Source: Amaranthus tricolor (lineage: Eukaryota > Streptophyta > Magnoliopsida > Caryophyllales > Amaranthaceae). Taken from it: a DNA stretch of 64,000 nt. This document shows, one piece after another, positions 1 to 9,544 of this stretch. Position 1 is the first letter of the stretch. Each line of letters starts with the position of its first letter. The DNA lies in the NCBI RefSeq assembly GCF_026212465.1, contig NC_080058.1:20569528-20633527 (forward strand), given 5' to 3'. The notes below the pieces were generated by a model. That model was not told where the DNA came from. It worked only from the letters and a program-made list of their open reading frames with translations, and did no database searches. A program made the translations under genes and the position numbers.

Positions 1-1002
1 GGTCCATCTATCATCAGGTACTTTCCCCTCTCTTTTACCATCAGGTACTTTCCCCTCGCTTTTATCATCAGGTACTTTCTCCTCGCTTTTATCATCATGT
101 ACTTTCTCCTCTCCTTTATCACCAGCTACTTTCTTCTCTCTTATATCATCAAAAACTATCAGGTACTTTCTCCTCTTCAAGAACTCAGATAGGGTGTTTT
201 TCAGCTGTCCTTCATCACTAACAATGAATTCTTTATCACCCTTTTCATTAACCTGATTCCATAGTCGACGCAAGAGATCCATAAAATCTAGCTTTTCATC
301 AGAGACATCAAGCCAAGCCTGACATACAAATTTTTCTGAGACTGACTTAAGATTAGAAATCCTTTTTACCAAAGTACTCTTCCCTGAGCCTAAAGGACCA
401 ACAACACTAATTATCTCATGAGCACACTCATCGGTCAATCTTCTCTCTAGTTGTTCTTTCAAGTCCTCGAAGCCAACAAAATCAGAATTTTCCTCTTTGT
501 AAGAATCACTGACATCACCTTGCTCATGCATCTTCTCCACACGGATAAACATGCTTCTCAAACTTGCATCCTCAACAATACCTGGCCTTTTCCCCTCCAG
601 CTTTGTTATCTCCTCCTCAATTCGATTCATTTCCCTCCTAACTTTCTGGCAGGCTATCCTATCATGGAAGAAGAGTCCATAATTCAGCAAGATTCCATTC
701 TCATGAATCTTACCTTTGATAGAAGCACATCTTGCCTTTTTCTTTCGTGCTAATGTAAGGACATAGGATTCAACCATGTCCTCTACATGATATATAGTTG
801 TAAGGTATACTTGAACCCAGTTTTTTGCGTCATGATTATCATTGTGACGCTCCTCAGCATCTGTTAGGAATCCTCGCATCTCTCGAAGCTTTAGTCGAAT
901 ATCTTCTACTTGGTCTATAACTTTGTCAAAAATCACAGATTCCTGGATCAAGAGAGATGTGACTTTCTGGATAACCACAGACAGCACTGCTTCAACTGCC
1001 AT
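1..1002 (-). CDS. CC-NB-ARC (NLR) resistance protein, N-terminal part, cut by window edge
   Basis: An open frame of 334 codons starts at the ATG on the minus strand (1002-1000) and runs off the left edge without a stop. The first ~130 residues are charged and helical, like an Rx-type coiled coil. A P-loop, GPLGSGKST, lies near residues 202-210, and the kinase-2 strand KYLIVFDDI covers residues 279-287. In NLR proteins this module binds ATP/ADP and switches the cytoplasmic immune receptor on. Kinase-2 is normally followed at once by W. Here five 9-residue repeats (codons 288-332) separate DDI from WT at codons 333-334. The rest of the NB-ARC and any LRR lie outside the window. The gene is in the same orientation as the NLR at 5591-7993, suggesting a small cluster. 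The identity as an NLR is firm; whether the allele is functional is open. Confidence 0.88.
   Translation of the reverse strand, partial: MAVEAVLSVVIQKVTSLLIQESVIFDKVIDQVEDIRLKLREMRGFLTDAEERHNDNHDAKNWVQVYLTTIYHVEDMVESYVLTLARKKKARCASIKGKIHENGILLNYGLFFHDRIACQKVRREMNRIEEEITKLEGKRPGIVEDASLRSMFIRVEKMHEQGDVSDSYKEENSDFVGFEDLKEQLERRLTDECAHEIISVVGPLGSGKSTLVKRISNLKSVSEKFVCQAWLDVSDEKLDFMDLLRRLWNQVNEKGDKEFIVSDEGQLKNTLSEFLKRRKYLIVFDDIREKKVAGDKGEEKVHDDKSEEKVPDDKSEGKVPDGKREGKVPDDRWT
7..141 (-). repeat. 27-bp x 5 in-frame minisatellite inside an NLR kinase-2 motif
   Basis: Five head-to-tail 27-bp units lie at 7-33, 34-60, 61-87, 88-114 and 115-141. On the minus strand each encodes nine residues of the form (S/R/G)E(E/G/K)KV(P/H/A)(D/G)(D/G)(K/R), which are highly charged. 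The 135-bp total keeps the NLR frame open. The three units nearest the edge are the most alike. Confidence 0.93.
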
Positions 1003-2092
1003 AGGCGGATGTGGCTGTTAATTTGTGATTTGTGATTTGTGAATAGTTAGTTCTGTATGTGATTGTCCAGTAGAATTTCTTAGCGAAAGGCAGATATTGG
1101 TAATGTAGAATAGTCTAGATGGGTGGTGAGGCTTAAAAGGAAGCATAGCTGCAACATTATTGCTGCAAACCTATATCATAGTTATGCACTGTACTCAACC
1201 ACTCATTACATACACAAAAGGGGAAATAGATATTATTATTAGTCCCTTGGAAAAGTTCAATAATTGTGGCTTGGTGGCCGGTGGGTATGGAAATTGACTG
1301 TACTGAACTAGACAAAGATTTATAGTCTGCTGACTCTTCTTTAGCAGATAAACACTGAATTTTGTATTAGCCGCTTGGTGGTTTCCTTTCATGTGGAATT
1401 CATCTAAACTTAAATATCAGAGGCCCAAGGATTAGTATGGAAAATTCCATTAATGTACAAAAACCATAAATTGAATATCAAGGCCACTAGCATAAATAAA
1501 ACTGGTACAAATTCTCACGGTCTCACCGTAAAACGTTTTCCATACATGAGTTTAATAGCTCAATTAATAAAACAACTAACATATATGGACTCCTTACTTA
1601 AGGTCGTCTCATCAAAAAATGGTGTGAGATCACCTGGTGGGGATGCAAAATGACTGTCTAATAAACTAGCAACTAGACAAAGACGAATAGTCTGCTGAGT
1701 AGTGCTGACTCTTCTTTAGCAATAAAAAGTTAAAATTTATATTAGCCACTTGGTGGTTTCCTTTCATGTGGAAATAATCTAAATTTAAATTTCAGAGGCC
1801 CAAAGATTAGTACGGAAATTTCCATTAGTTAGGGTACAAAAACCTTATTGTGGGTGGTCAGTGGGCAACTGGCATAGACTTTTCTTAGTTTGATGTTTTT
1901 TTAATCAAATCTTTAAAAGTCACTAACCTGTGTCGCCATCTTTTTCTAATCAAATTATAAAAATACTCTTGAATTTATTTTTAATTATAAAATAAAAATT
2001 ATTATTATTAAACTAAAATTATTAATAATTAAATTAAAATAAAAAATTAATTATAAAAAATTCAAAAATCAAAAAATAGACCTAGTTGCATG
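1003..2092. other. Intergenic region upstream of the partial NLR, with a duplicated block
   Basis: No coding region is supported here; the short ORFs have no family signature. It is the presumed promoter and 5' flank of the minus-strand NLR. A block of about 170 bp occurs twice (about 1303-1468 and 1665-1842), sharing stretches such as AGTCTGCTGA, CTCTTCTTTAGCA, TTGGTGGTTTCC and TCAGAGGCCCAA. Confidence 0.6.
1303..1842 (+). repeat. Direct duplication (~170 bp, two diverged copies)
   Basis: Copy 1 is about 1303-1468 and copy 2 about 1665-1842. They are collinear, with small indels and about 15-20% mismatch by eye. The ~200 bp between the copies is not repeated. Confidence 0.7.
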
Positions 2093-2094
2093 TG

Positions 2095-2383
2095 TTGTGA
2101 TGAAATTTATACATATTCGCTCTATTGGACAAAACTTTTGATAGGAAAATCACATTAATGTAATGTTCGTGGCATTAAAAACTAGACTTTAAGAGTTTTC
2201 CAATGATATATTATATAACCGATTCCGATAATCGATTCAGAAATGACGATCGTTTAAAGTTTGCTTGTGCTGAAATTTGATACATGTTTACTCTTTTCGC
2301 TATAACTTTTGATAGAAAAGTTCAATTGATGCAAGGTTTGCGACATTAGAAACTAGACTTCTAGAGTTTTCCAACGATATATT
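2095..2383 (+). repeat. Two-copy tandem repeat (~170 bp)
   Basis: The blocks at about 2095-2217 and 2268-2383 share an ordered series of motifs: GAAATTT-ATACAT, CTTTTGATAG, GACATTA/GGCATTA, AACTAGACTT and AGAGTTTTCCAA, followed by a degenerate ATATATTA. They look like two diverged units of a tandem repeat. No coding potential is seen. Confidence 0.6.
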
Positions 2384-2620
2384 ACTCCCCCAATTCTTTT
2401 AATTTGTCCCATTTAATTTTGGCACACTATTCAATACACTAATTGATATCTAAATATCTCTAATTGTGCATAATTAGAAATTATAAAAATTTGATATTAA
2501 TAAAACTTGTATTAAGATGAATCAAACAAGATTCCAATTGACTATATTTTAATTTCTAGATTAAGAATAACATACAAATTAAAAGTGATCGATTAAAAAA
2601 AGACGACAACACAACGAAAA
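2383..2620. mobile_element. Degenerate Stowaway-like MITE (tentative)
   Basis: After a TA dinucleotide the sequence begins CTCCCCCAATTCTTTTAATT and then TTGTCCCA, resembling the Stowaway/Tc1-mariner terminus CTCCCTCCGT...TTTGTCC. The opposite end near 2570-2615 is only loosely complementary, so the right boundary is uncertain. Confidence 0.4.
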
Positions 2621-2709
2621 TGATGGTGTTCCTTTTTTTAATAGATCCTACAACTTACCTTGTACCTCTGCAATTATGCTGATTTTGATGGTAGTTATCT
2701 AAGTATTTA

Positions 2710-2942
2710 TTTGAAAGTATAATAAATTAAGTTTAAACATTAAAGATTTCATTCACGAATATAGGATGCAAAGTAGTTGCGAGATATGAATATATGTGCG
2801 ATTGTGCGAGTTCAGGCCAAAAACTTTGTTTTTACGTATTTCTCGCACCTCGTGCATACATGCATTCCTCGCGACAACTTTGTTTTCTAAGGTTTTTGAA
2901 TCCAATATATGACATTTAAACTTAATTTATTATACTTTCAAA
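2710..2942. repeat. Fold-back / MITE-like inverted repeat
   Basis: The outer arms are perfectly complementary over about 27-28 bp. The left arm starts at 2710 with TTTGAAAGTATAATAAATTA and the right arm ends at 2942 as its complement. Weaker inverted similarity continues inward: GTTGCGAG-ATATG on the left, and the complement of CATTCCTCGCGACAAC on the right. The whole 233 bp could fold into one imperfect hairpin. No clear target-site duplication was found. Confidence 0.75.
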
Positions 2943-3143
2943 TTTATTCTTGGATACACTAAATATTCAACACACCTTTTATAGATATCACTACACACAC
3001 TTGGTTATGTCACTTGTCCTTTTATATTATATGTTATATAAAATCCTTTTTAAACACTAACATCCCGTTTGGTTTTTTGTATTAAATGTTGTTAATGTTG
3101 GACATTTAGAGTATACAAGGACCTAGATTATATATACTACATA

Positions 3144-3267
3144 TTAAGTATTGTAGTGGGACAATATGCAATGAAACATAAGTTCAAAAATATACCTTAA
3201 AAGGATTAAGTATTGTAGTGGGACAATTTGCAATGAAACATAAGTTCAAGAATATACCTTAAAAGGA
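3144..3267 (+). repeat. 62-bp tandem duplication
   Basis: Two nearly identical 62-bp units each begin ATTAAGTATTGTAGTGGGAC and end CCTTAAAAGG. They differ at about two positions, so the duplication is recent. Confidence 0.85.
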
Positions 3268-4670
3268 AAATCACAAAATAGAAGTCAGTAGAAAACACCG
3301 CTTCGTCGCCCTATAAGCAACGAGTCGTCGCTTGTTGTTGCTGTAATTTTTTGGGACAGAACCCAAAATCAAGTTGGCTTTGCGAGAAAGTCAAGTCGGC
3401 TTCTCTGGCGACGACTCATCGCCAGGTGCGACGACTCATCGCCAGGTGCGACGACTCGTCGCCTGCATGCTGTTTTGTTTTTCTCGATTTTGTTAGTTTA
3501 TTTCATTAGGGCAGTTTGTTTTCAATCATGACTAATGTATGTTAATTACTTCTGGTGGTTAATAATGATGAATATATTGATTCATTGCTAAGCTTTGGTA
3601 AATCAACCTTTTGGTTCATAGGCTTTGTTTGATGAAACACACTTGTTTCCTAAGAAGGCATTGGTTGACACATTACTCTATAAACAAAGGGAATGTCCAA
3701 AGTGCATTCCACCCACATTCTTAGATACATTTTCTGATTTATCTTTGAACATACACTATTCATGCTTCTCTTTTACATGTTGTGTATAAAGAGCGTTATA
3801 AACACTTTATACATTATCAATAGTTAATTCTCCATCTACAGCACTTGTCTTACTCTTGCAATATCTTTTATGCTAAGATATTGTTGTATAGGTTGTATCT
3901 CATAGTGAATGTCATCATCATCTCAAGCACCCTTTTGGGAGAAATATCACATAAGAAAAGTGTACTCACACTAGACCTGTCAAAACAGTCAAACGGGTAG
4001 ATTTTAGGTTGATTAATTTTGGGCGGGTTTATGAAATCTTAACTGTTACCTTGATGTTTATACAGTGGAGCGGAAGTATACATCCCCCAAGATGGTTCCT
4101 TTTCAAACACCTAGTTAGGGTCAAAGGAATTGAGATCCAAGAAGTCCCCATGAATCAGAAATTGACAGACATGACTCACACCTCCTATAAATATTAGGTT
4201 TTGGAGCGACTTGAATTCATTGTCGCAAACTTATCTTCTTGGTGCCCATATTGGTGATCTACAAAGTAAGGAGTTCCATTGCCATTTACACAAGAAAAAT
4301 ACGAATTGGTTTGTTTTATATGTATTTGCATTATATTTTCAATAGTTAATGAAATTTATTTATAGTGTAAACTTTTTATAAAATGTACCATAGTTTTTTC
4401 CTTCATAATTTTCATTACCAGCTAATAGCACCTTTTTAAATGGTACTATATTAGAATAAATTTTATGAAGAAAATGAGATGATTGAAGTAGAACAAGCAT
4501 GAACATTAAACTTGTCAAGTGATTTTTCCACCAAAATTACACTAAATTTTCATTAACGGTCATATCATTTAATACCAACTACATTAACTCCAACTTAGAG
4601 TTTTAAGAAATATTTTTGTATTTTCTTTTCTTGATAGAAGTAAAGGCCTGATATATATAAAAGTAAAAAG
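3268..4670. other. Noncoding DNA, possibly a degraded LTR
   Basis: No supported gene. At 3300-3470 there is a GC-richer patch with repeated GCGACGACTC(A/G)TCGCC units. A TATA-like CTATAAATATTAGG lies near 4185. Together these suggest a retrotransposon LTR or leader remnant, but no boundaries could be matched. Confidence 0.35.
3395..3470. repeat. Short tandem units with the dyad GCGACGACTCGTCGC
   Basis: The unit GCGACGACTCATCGCCAGGT occurs twice in tandem, followed by a GCGACGACTCGTCGCC variant that is nearly self-complementary. A related dyad, CGAGTCGTCGC, lies 100 bp upstream. Confidence 0.75.
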
Positions 4671-4687
4671 TTATAGGAACGAACTAT

Positions 4688-5049
4688 CTAATTAGTTGAA
4701 TCAAACAACTGCTTATTTGTCTTCTTATTTCAAAATATCTGAAATATTATTATTTTCTAACATTCCCCTCAAGTTGGGTCATAGGATTTTCAATGCCCAA
4801 GTTAAAATATTTGAATTATTCTTTCTAGAATATTTGTAGTGGATTTTTAGAGATATTGATTGCTATTTTGTTATCACAGTTTATTTCATAACTGTTTTGT
4901 TGAGGAAAACCAAGTTTATCTAGTAATTTCCTGAGCAATAGAACTTCAGTAATCCTTTTGGTAATTCCACAAAACTAATTAGTTGGATCTAACAACTTCC
5001 TATTCTTCCTCTTAATTAAAAATATTTGAAATATTATTCTTTTCTAACA
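4688..5049 (-). mobile_element. Ty1/copia remnant: two 75-bp LTR pieces around an RNase H fragment
   Basis: Two diverged 75-bp blocks, 4688-4762 and 4975-5049, both start TGTTAGAAAA on the minus strand and both end AACTAATTAG. A purine-rich AACTTGAGGGGAA (4763-4775) precedes the left block, as a PPT precedes a 3' LTR. Between the blocks the minus strand reads a piece of copia RNase H (LRKLLDKLGFP, then INCDNKIAINISKNP), which matches the conserved CDN-SAI-ISKNP region of the family. Gag, protease, integrase and reverse transcriptase are absent, so this is a heavily deleted relic. No matching target-site duplication was seen. Confidence 0.72.
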
Positions 5050-5590
5050 CAAACGGACCATCAAGGTTTACATTAAGTAGGCATTAGGCTATTGGTTAAT
5101 GGGGATTATTAATCTTTAATTTTTAACCTTTAAGCTTGTTATGTATCTTAAATTTTGTATCGACTATACATTAGTGTTGGCCTTTTTGCCTTCAAGAGCA
5201 TTGGTTGCACCTAAGAATCTAGTTATATATGTTATACTGTTAGCTATGTCACTTCCTGGCATATAAATTACCTCAAAGAACATGAACATGCCTCTTCTCA
5301 TGCAATGAAGGAGTGGGGCTAGGGGTTGTAGGCTGCTTGTAGAACCTTGTTATTGTTGAAAAAAACTTGAACACTATAGAGAATAATGCATAAAATAACA
5401 GGCATGTTACTCAACAAACTGAAAATTGACTGCAAAAAATATTAGAAAAGATGTAAACAATGTCAAAGCCTTAATTCGTGTCGGCTGCATGAACCAAAAC
5501 GAATCAACGTGAGAGATCAGTAGTCTGGGTATTTGTTATATGAATGCAGAACCTCCACCTTCCTTGGTTCTGTTGCAGACTTGTTTTCTC
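5050..5590. other. Intergenic, 3' side of the second NLR
   Basis: No gene or repeat could be supported. The part next to 5591 is the presumed 3' UTR and downstream flank of the minus-strand NLR. Confidence 0.5.
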
Positions 5591-7993
5591 TTATTCAGCT
5601 CCATTTGCCTCAATTACGGTTATGTTTGCCACCAATTTCAGTTGATCTGGTATCTCCACATCATTATAGCCTCTGATGAAGCAATGTTTGATACATCGCA
5701 TTGCCCCTTTCTCCAGTTTCAACACCTTCACATCCAAATATTCCATGTACAATTCTTCCAGTTGTAAGAATCCTCCTGCACTGCACTCAAGATTTTCTCC
5801 GTTAATAGCCTTCTTGAGTAATTTAAGGATTCTTAGATTTGGCAGTTTCTCTAGTGTCTTGATACATTCTGGATCTAGTTCAGTTTCTAAGAGAGTTAGC
5901 TTGGTAAGGCTCAAGGGGAAGGCATTTTGGTTTGGGAGTTTGGAAGGTTTTTCTAGCCTTAATGATTGAAGATGGTAAAGATGATCAAGGCTTTTTAGAA
6001 AATCATATGTGTGGTCCAGATGGGAACTGCCTACTCTCAATTTTGTAACATTAGGGAACTTGGCCCTCACCATTAGGCCCTTCAAAACCTTGTCTGACTG
6101 TACACCATAAAGAGTCTGAAGGTTTGAAAGAGCTCTATAGTAATCAATTCCACGAGGCTTTGGTAGCAAACTTGAACCGCCAACGTAGAGATGCCGGAGG
6201 AACTGCATCTTCCATATTCCATCTGGTAAGCTAACTAGACCAGAATCTCTCATGTCTAGTGTCAACAATTGTTGAAGGTTGGCAATTGTAGATGGCAGCT
6301 TTTTCACATTGGAAGCCCTTAAGTTTATATACTTTAAATTTGTCAGCTTTCCTAAGTCTTTGGGCACTTTATCCAACTCAACATAACCAAAGTTTAATAC
6401 CTGAAGCTTGAGAAACTGATTTAGTATTTTCTTGAACTCTGCTGAGCATAAGGAGGTGGGATCAGCTTTCTTACCAAAACAATGAAGAGAACGAACGTGG
6501 GGACAGTCTCCAAAGCTTTTCAGAATTTCTGTGGCAGAATCATTATGAATCGCCATCCTTGTAATATTTTTTTTAGGTTTGGAGTTCTTGTCCATGTGAA
6601 TCTCAAAAGTCTTGGTAGCATCAGCTTTGCAAAATTCTGAGACAAGGATGTCAGTGTCGCATGTTTTACCACTGTTATCTGCCTTTTTTGTGTCTGCTTG
6701 GATGAAAGATTGTTTGATTAATTTGTTCAAGTAATGCTCTCCGATTTCTTCTACTTTGTTGCTTCCTTTTTGTATCAGAAACCCTTCAGCCATCCACATT
6801 TTGATCATTTGCTTTGCAGGTGACAAACCCAAAGGGAAAAGACCAAAGTATAACAAGCATGACTTTTCTTTTGGTGAAAGTTTTTCATATTTAGGGAACA
6901 GGTCATCATAATTCTTGAGGAACTCAGACCACAATTCTTGCGTTTTCTCTGCATGATTCAAGATTTCTGCCAGAGTCAGAATGGCACGGGGTAAGCCCTT
7001 GCATTTGTCTGCCAGTCTTTTACCAAAACTTTCTAGATGCTCTGGAGGATTTCCCCCCTCAAATACCTTCTTTGACAACAGCTGCCAGCTCTGGTTTTTA
7101 TCCAGAGCTTGAACTTCATATGATAATGAAATCATCTGCTCTGATTCTAACTCTTCTTGTGTCAATTTACTTGTTAATAAAAATCCACTTTCGTTCAACT
7201 CGTCAGGAAATGAACACAAAAGTTGAGTCATTACATCTCTGTTATGGATATTGTCAATGACTACAAGATACCTATTGCGTTTCAAACTTTCTGAAATCTC
7301 TGCCTTCACCTCATCCGTACTGAGATTATCAATATTTTTAGACGACTTGATCCGTTTCAAAATTCTACACAACAACTCTTGAAGCGAGAGTTGTTGTTGA
7401 AAATTTACCCACTCTACGCACTTAAAATGGTTTTTGATTTTTTCATCATTGCAAACCATCTTGGCCAAAGTAGTTTTTCCTGAGCCTGCCTTTCCAGAGA
7501 TCAAAATTACCTTACGTTGTGATCCCATATCACCAATGAGCTGATTTGTTAGAGTCTGCTGGGAATCTTTAAATCCGATTACCTCATCGATACTACTACG
7601 GCCATGGTGAGACTCCGTGTTTGATTCAGCATCATCTTTAAAGGAGCAAATAGTTTTGATTTCTTTTTCTATATTCTGTATCTCCTCATAATTTTTCGCT
7701 GACGTTTTTCTTGACAACCTCCTTGCTAGCATGCTCTTCTGACTTTGATGGTTAGTCTCTACAACCATTAAACCAACTACATCCTGTATCTTATAAGCAA
7801 TATCTCTGACCTTCAATAACCAATCAGCTTCAACTGGTTCCATGTCTTGGACATGTTCCTTTGCTAATATGCTCATAGTTCTTAGCCCTTCTCTCAGAGA
7901 TGTCAGTTTATCGGTCTCTTCAACTATAACTGATGCGTGCTCTAGCAGTTGATCAGTATTTTCAATAGCCAAATAAGTATCCTGCTCGGCCAT
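5591..7993 (-). CDS. NLR resistance-like protein (CC-NB-ARC-LRR), single exon, degenerate motifs
   Basis: An uninterrupted 800-residue frame begins at the ATG at 7993-7991. Order of parts: N-terminal helical region (1-130) with RDIAYKIQDVVG at about 63-74 in the place of the EDVID motif; P-loop GKAGSGKTT (167-175); kinase-2 YLVVIDNIH (242-250); GLPRA (333-337); LLYFGLFP (380-387); MWMAEGF (399-405); CDTDILV (445-451) at the MHD position; then leucine-rich repeats from about 530 to the end, with units such as LTNLKYINLRASNVKKLP. NLRs are intracellular ATP-binding immune receptors. The P-loop is intact. Kinase-2 has DN in place of DD, GLPLA is GLPRA, and MHD is not preserved. It could be a divergent helper or sensor, or a decaying gene kept open. 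The neighbouring NLR fragment shares the strand. Confidence 0.9.
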   Translation of the reverse strand: MAEQDTYLAIENTDQLLEHASVIVEETDKLTSLREGLRTMSILAKEHVQDMEPVEADWLLKVRDIAYKIQDVVGLMVVETNHQSQKSMLARRLSRKTSAKNYEEIQNIEKEIKTICSFKDDAESNTESHHGRSSIDEVIGFKDSQQTLTNQLIGDMGSQRKVILISGKAGSGKTTLAKMVCNDEKIKNHFKCVEWVNFQQQLSLQELLCRILKRIKSSKNIDNLSTDEVKAEISESLKRNRYLVVIDNIHNRDVMTQLLCSFPDELNESGFLLTSKLTQEELESEQMISLSYEVQALDKNQSWQLLSKKVFEGGNPPEHLESFGKRLADKCKGLPRAILTLAEILNHAEKTQELWSEFLKNYDDLFPKYEKLSPKEKSCLLYFGLFPLGLSPAKQMIKMWMAEGFLIQKGSNKVEEIGEHYLNKLIKQSFIQADTKKADNSGKTCDTDILVSEFCKADATKTFEIHMDKNSKPKKNITRMAIHNDSATEILKSFGDCPHVRSLHCFGKKADPTSLCSAEFKKILNQFLKLQVLNFGYVELDKVPKDLGKLTNLKYINLRASNVKKLPSTIANLQQLLTLDMRDSGLVSLPDGIWKMQFLRHLYVGGSSLLPKPRGIDYYRALSNLQTLYGVQSDKVLKGLMVRAKFPNVTKLRVGSSHLDHTYDFLKSLDHLYHLQSLRLEKPSKLPNQNAFPLSLTKLTLLETELDPECIKTLEKLPNLRILKLLKKAINGENLECSAGGFLQLEELYMEYLDVKVLKLEKGAMRCIKHCFIRGYNDVEIPDQLKLVANITVIEANGAE

Positions 7994-8565
7994 CTCTACC
8001 AGTACTTGCTAATTTGGTTGCTATAACGATATACTGGAGAATGAACAACTGAAGCTCTATTCTAGATTTTCCTTATCTGAACTCAATTTTACTGGAAATT
8101 TTGTTTCTGATATGATTCAAATGGAAAGAAAAGAAAAGATTTTATTTTAGTTAAAATCTAAGAACAGCCATCTGCTAAAAGTAAGAGGACTCTCTTTTTT
8201 TTCTTTTTTTCTTTTTTTTTTTTTTTTTTTTTTTTTTTTCAGGATTTGCAAGTGGTAGCCATCTCAATTGGGGAAAAGAGCAGACAAGTATTAGTCAGTA
8301 GTCTGCTATAATTATAACATATAATCATCCTTCCAGCTGTGAAATTTTTGGCAATAGGTTTGGTTTTGCTGGATGATTATGGGAGTTGGGTTTTACATAC
8401 TTCTGTAAAATATATGGGTCTACCTACATATGAAGCCAAAGATCCAATTTTTTTTGGTTTTGGAATTGTTATTTTTATGCAAAATCAAGTAAAACAATCT
8501 TGTTTGCTATAAGGCTCAACTGAAAGCAATTTTGTTCTGAAATTAATCTAGCTGCTGGTTTTGGA

Positions 8566-8602
<37 letters not shown>

Positions 8603-8877
8603 TTTTTTATAGCATACTAGTAATATAATCGGTTATGGTTAAAAATTAATGTGGGACTAAATTTTTGATCAATTTGTAAAAGTGGGTTGGTGTACATTAC
8701 GATTAGGTTGACCAACTTAAAAAATTGTTGGGTCTGTCAAATTTTTGAGTTATAACTCATTAAGTTTTAACATTTTCAGTCTAAAATTAACACTGATTGT
8801 AAATTGAGACGGTTTTTATAAAAAACGCGTTTTAAGTGGACAAATTCATTATTACTTAAAAAAAAGTACAAAACAAA
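7994..8877. other. NLR 5' flank with two long T tracts
   Basis: No gene. It contains poly-T runs at about 8199-8239 (with C interruptions) and 8569-8601. The first sits about 210 bp upstream of the NLR start on its coding strand (as poly-A). This is the NLR half of the divergent intergenic region. Confidence 0.6.
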
Positions 8878-9544
8878 CGCGCGTTGTGTAACGAATTTGA
8901 AGTTGGTGTTTAACTTATTGAAGTTGGTATTTTATCCTATTTAAGTTGGCATTTTAACCTATTAAAGTTGGTATTTTAACCTATTTAGAGTTGGTGTTTC
9001 AATGTTATGTTGTTAATCAATTGAAGCTGGTATTTTAACCTATTTAAGTTGGTATTTTAACCAGTTGAAGTTGGTATTTTAACATGTTAAAGTTGGTGTT
9101 TTATGCTGCGTAAGTTTGTATTTTAACTTATTTAAGTTGGTGTTTTAACACGTTGAACTTGGTATTTTAACATATTGATGTTGGTATTTTAACCTATTCG
9201 CGTTGCTGTTTTTAAACTGCTTAAATACGTACTTTAACTTATTTAAGTTGGTATTTATACCTATTGAAGTTGGTATTTTAACATAATTAAGTTGGCGTTT
9301 TAACTTGTTGAAGTTTGTTTTTAAAGTTGGCGTTTTAACCAACTCCAACAGGTTACAACACAAACTTCAATAGGTTAAAATACCGACTTAATAGGTTAAA
9401 ATACCAACTTCAATTGGTTAACAACTTAAGGTCAAAACAACAATTTAACAGGTTAAAGTGCCAACTGAAAATACCAACTTCAATAGGTTTAAGTACCAAC
9501 TTGAATAAGTTATAACACCAACTTCGAATATGCTAAAACGCGCG
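8878..9544. repeat. Fold-back array of 22-bp minisatellite units
   Basis: About 18 units with the core GTTGGTATTTTAAC and a 22-bp period run from about 8896 to 9345. About eight units in the opposite orientation (GTTAAAATACCAAC) follow to about 9530. The ends are complementary: CGCGCGTT at 8878-8885 and AACGCGCG at 9537-9544. Transcripts from either strand would form a long, branched hairpin. The arms are unequal, so units were gained or lost after formation. Confidence 0.88.

Noticed and set aside
451..753. 100-codon plus-strand ORF
   Set aside because: Lies opposite the partial NLR coding frame and has no motif.
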